Of a stretch of 64,000 nucleotides of DNA, positions 36,205 to 44,401 are shown in pieces. The notes under the pieces are model-generated. The model did not search any database. It saw only the letters and a program-made list of their open reading frames with translations, and was not told where the DNA came from. A program made the translations under genes and the position numbers. The DNA is from Fischerella sp. PCC 9431 (lineage in GTDB: Bacteria; Cyanobacteriota; Cyanobacteriia; Cyanobacteriales; Nostocaceae), in contig NZ_KE650771.1 of assembly GCF_000447295.1 (NCBI RefSeq), positions 2,436,469 to 2,500,468 on the forward strand, written 5' to 3'. The stretch's first letter is position 1; the number at the start of each line of letters is the position of its first letter.

Positions 36205-39200
36205 ATGCAAAATCCGATTTTGAAGGACGATCCGCTTTGGTTTAAAGATGCTGTAATCTACGAAGTACCTGTACGTGCCTTTGCCGATAGCGATAGCGAT
36301 GGCATTGGCGATTTTCGTGGGTTAACACAGAAGTTAGATTACTTGCAAGATTTGGGAGTCACCGCAATTTGGGTACTGCCCTTTTTTCCCTCGCCATTAC
36401 GCGATGATGGCTATGATATTTCAGATTACACTAGTGTTAACCCCATCTACGGTAATCTAGAAGACTTTAAGGCTTTTTTAACAGCTGCCCATGAGCGCGG
36501 AATTCGCGTCATTATTGAGTTAATCATTAATCACACTTCTGATCAACACCCTTGGTTTCAACGGGCGCGGCGATCGCCTGTGGGCAGTTCAGCCAGAAAT
36601 TTTTACGTTTGGAGTGACACCCCGGAAAAGTACCAAGATACGCGGATCATCTTCAAGGATTTTGAAACCTCTAACTGGACATGGGACCCTGTAGCGAAGG
36701 CATACTATTGGCATCGCTTTTATTCTCACCAACCAGATTTAAACTTTGAACACCCGGAACTACAACAGGCGCTATTTAATGTTGTTGATTTTTGGTTAGA
36801 GATGGGCGTGGATGGACTGCGTTTAGATGCAGTACCTTATCTTTATGAACGCGAGGGAACGAACTGCGAGAACCTGCCAGAAACTCACGAGTTCTTAAAG
36901 AAATTGCGCCGCCATGTAGACGACAATTTCCCTAACCGGATGTTGCTGGCAGAAGCAAATCAGTGGCCAGAAGATGCGGTGGAGTATTACGGTCAAGGGG
37001 ATGAGTGCCAAATGGATTTTCACTTCCCCTTGATGCCGCGTTTGTATATGGCGTTACATATGGAAGACAGCTTCCCCATTATTGACATTTTGCAGCAGAC
37101 GCCACAAATTCCTGATAACTGCCAGTGGGCGCTATTTTTACGTAACCACGATGAACTGACTTTGGAAATGGTCAGTGATGAAGACCGTGATTACATGTAT
37201 AAAGTTTATGCTCAAGATCCGCAAGCCCGGATTAACTTGGGTATTCGTCGCCGTCTCGGACCGTTGATGGGTAATAACCGTCGCCGAGTTGAATTGATGA
37301 ATGCTTTGTTAATGTCTTTGCCAGGAACACCCGTGTTATATTACGGTGATGAGATTGGTATGGGAGACAATATTTATTTAGGCGATCGCAACGGTGTACG
37401 TACTCCTATGCAGTGGAGTCCCGACAGAAACGGCGGTTTTAGTAGTGCGAATCCCCAAAGGCTTTATGCTCCCTTGATTGTAGACCCAGAGTATCACTAC
37501 GAAGCAGTCAACGTCGAAGCACAACGGGCAAATCCAAATTCCCTGTGGTGGTGGACAAAACGACTCATTGCTACTAGAGGACGCTATCAGGCTTTTGGTC
37601 GTGGTACATTTGAATTTTTGTATCCTGAAAACCGCAAGGTATTAGCCTTTACCCGCAACTACAACGATGAGCACATTTTGGTTGTCGCCAATCTCTCGCG
37701 ATTTGTACAAAGTGTGGAATTAGATTTGTCTGCCTTTAATGGTATGGTTCCGGTAGAAATTTTTGGTCGCAGTGCTTTTCCGGTAATTAGCGACTCTCCT
37801 TATTTTCTCAGCTTGGGACCCCATGCATTCTATTGGTTTACATTGCAATTGCAACCCAGCTTTACTTGTCCAATTCGCACTCCCAACCAAATCCCCAAAC
37901 TAATTGTGAGTGGCAAATGGCAAAATATTTTTGCTAAAGGTGAAGCGAGGACAGCACTGGAAACTATACTACCAGATTATTTGTGTAGTTGTGCTTGGTT
38001 CGATGGCAAAACACGAATTATCCAAGCTACCCACATCACAGAAGCAATTCCTGTAAATCACGAAGACACCCAGGCATATATTATTTTATTGCGGGTGGAC
38101 TACACAGAAGGCGATCCCCAAACTTACGTTCTCACCCTTGCCTACGAAACAGACGGTGTTGGTAGTGATCGCTTCAGCACTCACACTGAACAGATAGTAG
38201 CTCAAATTTACGTCCAGGGTAAACAAGAAACCGGAGTTTTATTTGATGCTTTAAGACAACAGGACTTTTTGCATATTCCCTTAGATGCGATCGCTCATCA
38301 TCATACCTTTGTCGGTATGGAGGGTAAATTAGTGGGAACAACCACAGAAGATTTCCCGGAAATTATCACTCAGGTCAGTGATAAAAGTAGTAATGTTTCT
38401 CTAGAAGCACATTTGCTGAAAGGAGAACATACTAACACAGGCATTATTTATGGCGATCGCCTGATCTGCAAAATCTTCCGCAAAGTAGAAGCAGGTATCA
38501 ACCCTGATTTAGAGATTGGTCGTTTTCTTACCAAGACCGCAATCAACAAAAGCACACCCCAGTTAGAACATCTAGCCCCCGTTGCTGGTGCATTGGAATA
38601 CCACCATAAAGGATCTGCACCCATGACATTGGGGATTTTGCGAAAATATATCCCTGAGATTCGGGACGCTTGGTCTTATTCTTTGGATAGCCTGCGTGAC
38701 TTCTTTGAGCAAGTTTTGCCAAAATACGTAGATATAGCTGATATTGAGCTACCATCTAACTTGTTGCAAGCAGCACTGGAAATTCCGATTCCGGAAATGG
38801 CTCAAGAGTTCATGGGCAACTATCTGGTAGTGGCTGAGTTGCTGGGACAACGGACTGCGGAACTACACACAGCCTTAGCATCCGACCTTGAAGATGTTAA
38901 CTTTGCACCAGAGCCATTTTCTTCGTTCTACCAGCGCTCAATTTACCAATATATGCGGAATCAGGCAGGGCAAACATTATTGCTGTTGAATAAACATTTA
39001 ATTCAACTGCCTAATGATGTGCAACCTTTAGCGAAATTGGTAATTAATCAACGTGACTTGATTTTAGCACGCTTTCAAGAGATTTTGAATCACAAAATCA
39101 CTGCGATGCGGATTCGTTGTCATGGCAATTATTCCTTAGAGGAAGTTTTGTACACAGGTAAAGATTTCATCATCATTGATTTTGAAGGTGATGCAACTCG

Positions 39201-39579
39201 TGCTTTAAGTGAACGCCGGATGAAGCGATCGCCCCTACGTGATGTTGCTTCCATGATCGGATCTTTATACTATGCCAGCCGCGTTGGTTTGCTGAACGAG
39301 AAAGAAAGCGGTATACTGCGTCCCGATGAATTACCACTAGCAGAAAACTGGCAACGGTTCTTTTTCTGTTGGTCTAGTGTAGCCTTCTTAAAATCCTACA
39401 TCGCAACAGCAGATCATGCGGCTTTTATACCCAAGCATCCCAGAGAGTTAAAGGTCTTGCTAGATGCTTTCTTATTAGAAAGAGTCATCCTAGAGTTAGA
39501 CTACGAACTCAAAAACCGCCCGGATTGGATTGAGATTCCTTTGCAGCGAGTTTTGGAATTGTTGCAAAGCTCGAAGTAA
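36205..39579 (+). CDS. treS: Trehalose synthase (maltose alpha-glucosyltransferase) fused to maltokinase
   Basis: A 1124-residue two-domain enzyme. The TreS part (GH13, about 1-550) interconverts maltose and trehalose: GVDGLRLDAVPYLYEREGTNCENLPETHEF (nucleophile Asp), LLAEANQWPEDAV (Glu) and LFLRNHDELTLEM (Asp). The maltokinase part (about 600-1124) phosphorylates maltose to maltose-1-phosphate: GDRLICKIFRKVEAGINPDLEIGRFL, IRCHGNYSLEEVLYTGKDFIIIDFEGDATRALSERRMKRSPLRDVASMI. Such fusions are known in several bacteria and feed the GlgE pathway; no glgE is seen in this window. It heads a run of plus-strand glucan/trehalose genes. Confidence 0.95.
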   Translation: MQNPILKDDPLWFKDAVIYEVPVRAFADSDSDGIGDFRGLTQKLDYLQDLGVTAIWVLPFFPSPLRDDGYDISDYTSVNPIYGNLEDFKAFLTAAHERGIRVIIELIINHTSDQHPWFQRARRSPVGSSARNFYVWSDTPEKYQDTRIIFKDFETSNWTWDPVAKAYYWHRFYSHQPDLNFEHPELQQALFNVVDFWLEMGVDGLRLDAVPYLYEREGTNCENLPETHEFLKKLRRHVDDNFPNRMLLAEANQWPEDAVEYYGQGDECQMDFHFPLMPRLYMALHMEDSFPIIDILQQTPQIPDNCQWALFLRNHDELTLEMVSDEDRDYMYKVYAQDPQARINLGIRRRLGPLMGNNRRRVELMNALLMSLPGTPVLYYGDEIGMGDNIYLGDRNGVRTPMQWSPDRNGGFSSANPQRLYAPLIVDPEYHYEAVNVEAQRANPNSLWWWTKRLIATRGRYQAFGRGTFEFLYPENRKVLAFTRNYNDEHILVVANLSRFVQSVELDLSAFNGMVPVEIFGRSAFPVISDSPYFLSLGPHAFYWFTLQLQPSFTCPIRTPNQIPKLIVSGKWQNIFAKGEARTALETILPDYLCSCAWFDGKTRIIQATHITEAIPVNHEDTQAYIILLRVDYTEGDPQTYVLTLAYETDGVGSDRFSTHTEQIVAQIYVQGKQETGVLFDALRQQDFLHIPLDAIAHHHTFVGMEGKLVGTTTEDFPEIITQVSDKSSNVSLEAHLLKGEHTNTGIIYGDRLICKIFRKVEAGINPDLEIGRFLTKTAINKSTPQLEHLAPVAGALEYHHKGSAPMTLGILRKYIPEIRDAWSYSLDSLRDFFEQVLPKYVDIADIELPSNLLQAALEIPIPEMAQEFMGNYLVVAELLGQRTAELHTALASDLEDVNFAPEPFSSFYQRSIYQYMRNQAGQTLLLLNKHLIQLPNDVQPLAKLVINQRDLILARFQEILNHKITAMRIRCHGNYSLEEVLYTGKDFIIIDFEGDATRALSERRMKRSPLRDVASMIGSLYYASRVGLLNEKESGILRPDELPLAENWQRFFFCWSSVAFLKSYIATADHAAFIPKHPRELKVLLDAFLLERVILELDYELKNRPDWIEIPLQRVLELLQSSK

Positions 39580-40131
39580 TACGGTTGGTATTGCTCAAGG
39601 TCTTTAGTGTGTTCACTATTGATGACTAATGGTTAGTAGTTAGTTAGTGGTTAACAACCAACTACTAACTATTAACTAAGTCAACTTTCTCTGACCAATC
39701 TGGTTCACCTTGCAATTGCAAAGACTTAGCAGTTTGAAGAAATGTTTTAAGTTCGTAGTGAGGACTTTAGTCCTCAAAATAAGGGCTAAAGCCCTTACTA
39801 CAAGCAAAAAATTTTTATTTGTTGTGAGACTTGCGTAAGTCCTGCGTTGGTGAAATTATGAAATCGAGCGATCGCTTGATTATGCGTGAAAATGTAGCAA
39901 AATTATCACAGTGAATTTCCATAAATTTGACAAAAATCACCATTTGTGGGGATGTCAGTATTTAGTAAATCAGTAAAATTTATGCCATCAGGTTGAGTTA
40001 CAAAACTTTTTATTTGACTTAATATTTGAGATACTGCAAGAAGCTAGGGCGTGTTGTGCTGGGTAAGATTTTGTAATGCGCGCTCTTCTCAACTGTCCTG
40101 ACTGATAAATCTGCAACAGGAGTTTGACTGT
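39580..40131. repeat. Intergenic region between treS and glgX with palindromic repeats
   Basis: About 550 bp without a gene. At 39628-39680 there is a heptamer-like inverted run (GTTAGTAGTTAGTTAGTGG ... CCAACTACTAACTATTAAC). At 39755-39801 there is a two-hairpin element, GAGGACTTTAGTCCTC and AAGGGCTAAAGCCCTT inside GTAGT...ACTAC ends, a familiar dispersed cyanobacterial repeat. The remaining 330 bp before glgX is AT-rich and presumably contains its promoter. Confidence 0.7.
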
Positions 40132-42282
40132 ATGTACTTCTCACTCTGGCCTGGTAGACCATATCCTCTGGGAGCAAACTGGGATGGCAAGGGTACTAAT
40201 TTTGCTATATTCTCAGAACATGCGACAAAAGTAGAATTGTGTCTATTCGATCAAAAAGGTCGAGAAACCCGGTTAGAAATTAAAGAAGTAACTAACTTCA
40301 CTTGGCATGGTTATGTGCCTGGGATTGGCCCTGGTCAAAGATATGGTTTTAGAGTCCACGGCCCTTTTGCACCGGAAGAAGGACATCGCTTTAACCCCAA
40401 CAAATTATTAATTGATCCCTACGCTAAAGCAATTGATGGCGATGTCCGCTTTGGTGAAGAAATATTTGGTTATCGTTGGGATGATCCAAGTGAAGATTTA
40501 GGTTTTTCTGAACTTGACGATGCTCATCTAGTTCCCAAATCAGTTGTTGTTGATCAGTCTTTTGATTGGGAAGGAGACGAACTGTTGCGAACTCCTTGGC
40601 ATGAGACTGTAATTTATGAAACTCATGTCAAAGGCTTTACCAAACTACACCCAGAAATTCCTCCCAAGCTACGCGGAACCTATGCTGGACTTGCTCATCC
40701 AGCCGCAATTTCTCACTTGCTATCCTTGGGTGTAACAGCAGTAGAATTAATGCCGATCCATCATTTTTTGGCGCATCCCGGACATTTAGTAGATAAGGGC
40801 TTAAAAAACTACTGGGGCTACGATTCTCTTTGTTACTTGGCTCCCTACTCTGGTTATAGTGCCAGTGGTTCTCTCGGACAGCAAATGCGGGAGTTTAAGC
40901 AGATGGTGAAGGCATTACACAATGCTGGCATCGAGGTGATCTTAGATGTAGTTTACAATCACACAGGTGAAGGCAACCACATGGGACCAACTTTATCCCT
41001 GCGTGGTATTGATAATGCTTCTTACTACCGTCTGGTTGATGGCAATTACCGTTACTACATGGATTTTACTGGTTGTGGTAACTCTCTCAACGTCCGCAAT
41101 CCCCAAGTCCTAAAACTGATTATGGATAGTCTACGCTACTGGGTGTTGGAATGCCATATTGATGGTTTCCGTTTTGACTTAGCATCGGCGTTAGCTAGAG
41201 AATTATACGCAGTTGATCGTCTGGCAGCTTTCTTTGATATTATTCACCAAGATCCGGTAATTGCAGATGTGAAATTAATTGCTGAACCTTGGGATGTGGG
41301 TGAAGGAGGCTACCAAGTAGGCGAATTTCCTTTGTTGTGGTCGGAGTGGAATGGTAGGTATCGCGATACTGTGCGGGACTTTTGGCGTGGAGAAGACAGC
41401 CGTATGGCAGAATTTGCTTATCGGTTTACAGGCAGTTCTGATTTATATCAGTTTAATGGGCGTAGTCCTAGCGCCAGTGTAAATTTTATTACTGCTCACG
41501 ATGGCTTTACTCTGCATGATTTAGTTAGCTACAACGAAAAACATAACGAAGCCAACGGCGAAGAGAACCGAGACGGAGAAAGCCATAATCGCTCGTGGAA
41601 TTGCGGTGTTGAAGGTGACACTAATGAGCGCGAAGTCATACAACTACGACGAAAGCAACTGCGAAATTTCTTGACTACGTTGTTTCTTTCCCAGGGTGTA
41701 CCCATGTTGGTGATGGGTGACGAAATGGGGCGATCGCAACGAGGAAACAACAACCCTTACTGTCAAGATAACGAAATTTCTTGGCTAGATTGGGATTTAC
41801 AAGAAGAAAACGAAGCGCTGTTAGACTTTACTCGTCAATTAATTGATTTACGTCGCAGACATCCGGTACTGCGAAGACGCAAATGGTTCCAAGGTCGAGC
41901 CATTCACGGCTCTGGTGTGTATGATATTTTGTGGTTTAACCCTGATGGCGCACAAATGACAGAGGAACAATGGAACGATGGTTTTACAAAAGCGATCGGC
42001 ATTTTCCTCAATGGTGAAGAAATAGCCACACCAGGGCCAAGAGGTGAACGTGTCATTGATGAAAGCTTTTTATTATTCTTCAACGCCCATTACGAAATGG
42101 TAGAATTCACAATTCCCAAAGGACTACAGGATTGGGAATGGCTCACCATTATTGATACTACTAAACCCCGCTTTGTGCAACGCGGTAAACGTTACATCGA
42201 AGATAAACCCGTACAAGTAGAAGCGCGATCGCTTGTGATGTTGCAACGTATGGGCATAGTTTCTCACGATGATGAAGATTAG
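40132..42282 (+). CDS. glgX: Glycogen debranching enzyme (GlgX/TreX type isoamylase)
   Basis: GH13 enzyme that hydrolyses alpha-1,6 branches of glycogen. It has an N-terminal CBM48 (GRPYPLGANWDGKGTNFAIFSEHATKVELCLFD). The catalytic domain has ILDVVYNHTGEGN, DGFRFDLASALARE (nucleophile Asp), LIAEPWDVGEGGYQVGEFP (acid/base Glu) and FITAHDGFTLHDLVSYNEKHNEANGE. Length 716 is typical. Standing before treZ and treY, it corresponds to TreX of other trehalose operons, which supplies linear maltodextrins to TreY. Confidence 0.95.
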   Translation: MYFSLWPGRPYPLGANWDGKGTNFAIFSEHATKVELCLFDQKGRETRLEIKEVTNFTWHGYVPGIGPGQRYGFRVHGPFAPEEGHRFNPNKLLIDPYAKAIDGDVRFGEEIFGYRWDDPSEDLGFSELDDAHLVPKSVVVDQSFDWEGDELLRTPWHETVIYETHVKGFTKLHPEIPPKLRGTYAGLAHPAAISHLLSLGVTAVELMPIHHFLAHPGHLVDKGLKNYWGYDSLCYLAPYSGYSASGSLGQQMREFKQMVKALHNAGIEVILDVVYNHTGEGNHMGPTLSLRGIDNASYYRLVDGNYRYYMDFTGCGNSLNVRNPQVLKLIMDSLRYWVLECHIDGFRFDLASALARELYAVDRLAAFFDIIHQDPVIADVKLIAEPWDVGEGGYQVGEFPLLWSEWNGRYRDTVRDFWRGEDSRMAEFAYRFTGSSDLYQFNGRSPSASVNFITAHDGFTLHDLVSYNEKHNEANGEENRDGESHNRSWNCGVEGDTNEREVIQLRRKQLRNFLTTLFLSQGVPMLVMGDEMGRSQRGNNNPYCQDNEISWLDWDLQEENEALLDFTRQLIDLRRRHPVLRRRKWFQGRAIHGSGVYDILWFNPDGAQMTEEQWNDGFTKAIGIFLNGEEIATPGPRGERVIDESFLLFFNAHYEMVEFTIPKGLQDWEWLTIIDTTKPRFVQRGKRYIEDKPVQVEARSLVMLQRMGIVSHDDED

Positions 42283-42283
42283 G

Positions 42284-42430
42284 AATTGGGGATCGGGGAC
42301 AAAACAATTAAAAATTAAAAATTAAAAATTAAAAATTGGGAAGAGGGAATTGGGAATTGGTTTATTCTCCCTGCACCCTGCTCCCTGCTTCCTTGTCCCC
42401 CTTGTCCCCGTTCCCCGTTCCCCGTTCCCC
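42284..42430. repeat. Repeat block between glgX and treZ
   Basis: G-rich heptamers (GGAATTGGGGATCGGGG) come first, then five AATTAAAA octamers, then GGGAATTGGGAATTGG, then C-rich units (CTCCCTGCACCCTG, CCCCGTTCCCCGTTCCCC). The G-rich and C-rich ends are complementary. Translation of the C-rich part would give a false N-terminal extension of TreZ. Confidence 0.85.
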
Positions 42431-42469
42431 TCATACCTAACCACTAACCACCAACAATCAACAATTAAT

Positions 42470-44299
42470 ATGCATATCGGTTCTCAATATTTAGGCGATC
42501 GCACTTGCAAGTTTACTCTCTGGGCGCCCTTAGAGGGTGATGTTGCTGTTCATCTTGTTTCCCCAGAAGAAAAAATTATTCCTCTGCAAAAGGATGAAAG
42601 GGGGTATTGGCAGGGGACTGTTAATAATGTTGAGCCTGGATGTCTCTATTTTTACCAGTTAGATGGTCAAGTTGACCGAGCCGATCCGGCTTCTCATTCT
42701 CAACCCCAGGGAGTTCATGGCCCTTCGCAAGTAGTTGACCATAGCAGCTTTAACTGGAGTGATACCGAGTGGCAGGGAATTCCTCTGGAGCAAATGGTTA
42801 TTTATGAATTGCATGTTACTACTTTTACTGAAGAAGGTACATTTGAGTCTATAATTCCTCGGATTCCCGAATTGCTGGAATTAGGTGTCAACGCGATTGA
42901 AATTATGCCAGTTGCTCAATTTCCAGGCGATCGCAACTGGGGTTATGATGGGACTTTTCCCTATGGGGTACAAAATTCCTATGGTGGCGTTGAGGGCTTG
43001 AAAAAATTAGTAGACGCCTGTCATCAGCAAGGAATGGCTGTAATTTTAGATGTTGTCTACAACCATCTTGGCCCAGAAGGCAATTATCTTTGGGGATTCG
43101 GTACTTATTTTACTGACCATTACAAAACACCTTGGGGTAGTGCCATTAATTTTGACGGACCTTACAGTGATGGGGTGCGGAATTATTTTGTGCAGAATGT
43201 GCTGTACTGGCTAGAAACTTTTCATATTGACAGTCTGCGTTTGGATGCAGTCCACGCTATCTATGATTTTGGTGCTAAACATATTTTGGCAGAAATTGCC
43301 GAAGCAGTCGCGGAACTTTCGCAACGAAGCTATAAACGCTACCTAATTGCCGAAAGCGATTTGAACGATCCCCGGATTATCCGTTCTCCCGAAGTTGGTG
43401 GTTACGGGATTGACGCACAATGGAGTGATGATTTTCACCATGCCTTACATACTGTACTGACGGGAGAAAATCAAGGATACTACAAAGATTTTGGTCAATT
43501 AGAACAACTAGCTAAAGCATATCGCGAAAGTTTTGTTTACGCTTGGGACTATTCGCCTCATCGTCATCGTTATCACGGGAATGAAGCTAACGATTGTTTT
43601 TCTCAGCAATTTGTGGTGTGTTCTCAAAACCATGATCAAGTTGGTAATCGAATGATGGGCGATCGCCTTACCTCCCTCATCTCCTTTGAAGGGTTAAAAT
43701 TAACTGCGGCAGCTGTGCTGCTGTCTCCTTATGTACCGTTGTTGTTTATGGGTGAGGAATATGGTGAAACAGCACCTTTTCTCTATTTTGTCAGTCATAG
43801 TGACCCTGATCTGATTAAAGGGGTGAGGGAAGGTAGAAAAGCGGAATTTGCGGCGTTTTTTGAAATTTACGGTCAAGAAGCACCAGATCCGCAAGCAGTA
43901 GAGACTATGAAGCGATCGCGCCTAAATTGGGAAAAGCGTCATGAGGGCAAAAACCGGATGTTATGGTTGTTTTACCAAAAATTACTCCAACTGCGGCAAG
44001 AAATTCCTGCACTTGCTAATTTGGATCGCCATAACTTAGAAGCATCGGTAATCGAACCAAACAAAGTTTTACAACTGCGACGATGGTGTGACAACAATCA
44101 AGTATTATGTTGGCTGAACTTTAGCCAAGAAGTTGGTAAGATAAAAGCAAATATACCTAGTGGACCCTGGAAAAAAATACTCGACTCGGCTGATCCTGCT
44201 TGGGGTGGTGACAACTCCCAGTTACCCGAAATATTAGACACTGAATCCCAGTCAACTTTTGCACTTAATCCTGAGAGTGTAGTTGTTTATTGTCAGTAG
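42470..44299 (+). CDS. treZ: Malto-oligosyltrehalose trehalohydrolase
   Basis: GH13 enzyme that releases trehalose from maltooligosyl-trehalose. I chose the ATG at 42470 (MHIGSQYLGDRTCKFTLWAPL) because the upstream part of the frame is repeat DNA; this gives 609 residues, the usual length. Motifs: AVILDVVYNHLGPEGNY, SLRLDAVHAIYDFGAKH (nucleophile Asp), LIAESDLNDPRI (acid/base Glu), CSQNHDQVGNRMMGDR (Asp). It precedes treY in the same direction by 102 bp. Confidence 0.96.
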   Translation: MHIGSQYLGDRTCKFTLWAPLEGDVAVHLVSPEEKIIPLQKDERGYWQGTVNNVEPGCLYFYQLDGQVDRADPASHSQPQGVHGPSQVVDHSSFNWSDTEWQGIPLEQMVIYELHVTTFTEEGTFESIIPRIPELLELGVNAIEIMPVAQFPGDRNWGYDGTFPYGVQNSYGGVEGLKKLVDACHQQGMAVILDVVYNHLGPEGNYLWGFGTYFTDHYKTPWGSAINFDGPYSDGVRNYFVQNVLYWLETFHIDSLRLDAVHAIYDFGAKHILAEIAEAVAELSQRSYKRYLIAESDLNDPRIIRSPEVGGYGIDAQWSDDFHHALHTVLTGENQGYYKDFGQLEQLAKAYRESFVYAWDYSPHRHRYHGNEANDCFSQQFVVCSQNHDQVGNRMMGDRLTSLISFEGLKLTAAAVLLSPYVPLLFMGEEYGETAPFLYFVSHSDPDLIKGVREGRKAEFAAFFEIYGQEAPDPQAVETMKRSRLNWEKRHEGKNRMLWLFYQKLLQLRQEIPALANLDRHNLEASVIEPNKVLQLRRWCDNNQVLCWLNFSQEVGKIKANIPSGPWKKILDSADPAWGGDNSQLPEILDTESQSTFALNPESVVVYCQ

Positions 44300-44400
44300 T
44301 CTTTTGTCATTAGTCATTTGTCCTATGTCATTGGTAATTCTAATGATCAATAGCTCATGACTAATGACCAATGACCAATAACCAATGACCAATAACTTAT
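44300..44400. repeat. Heptamer repeat between treZ and treY
   Basis: TTGTCATTAGTCATTTGTCC-type units are followed by CATGACTAATGACCAATGACC-type units, so the two halves are complementary (STRR family, TTGTCAT/CCAATGA). The array fills the whole spacer up to the treY start codon and therefore overlaps where its ribosome site should be. Confidence 0.85.
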
Positions 44401-44401
44401 T

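Noticed and set aside
39580-40131. tRNA or other structured RNA genes in long intergenic regions (also 15633-16493 and 47237-47980)
   Set aside because: No TpsiC-arm GGTTCRA-type motif with a matching acceptor stem could be found; the hairpins present are dispersed repeats.
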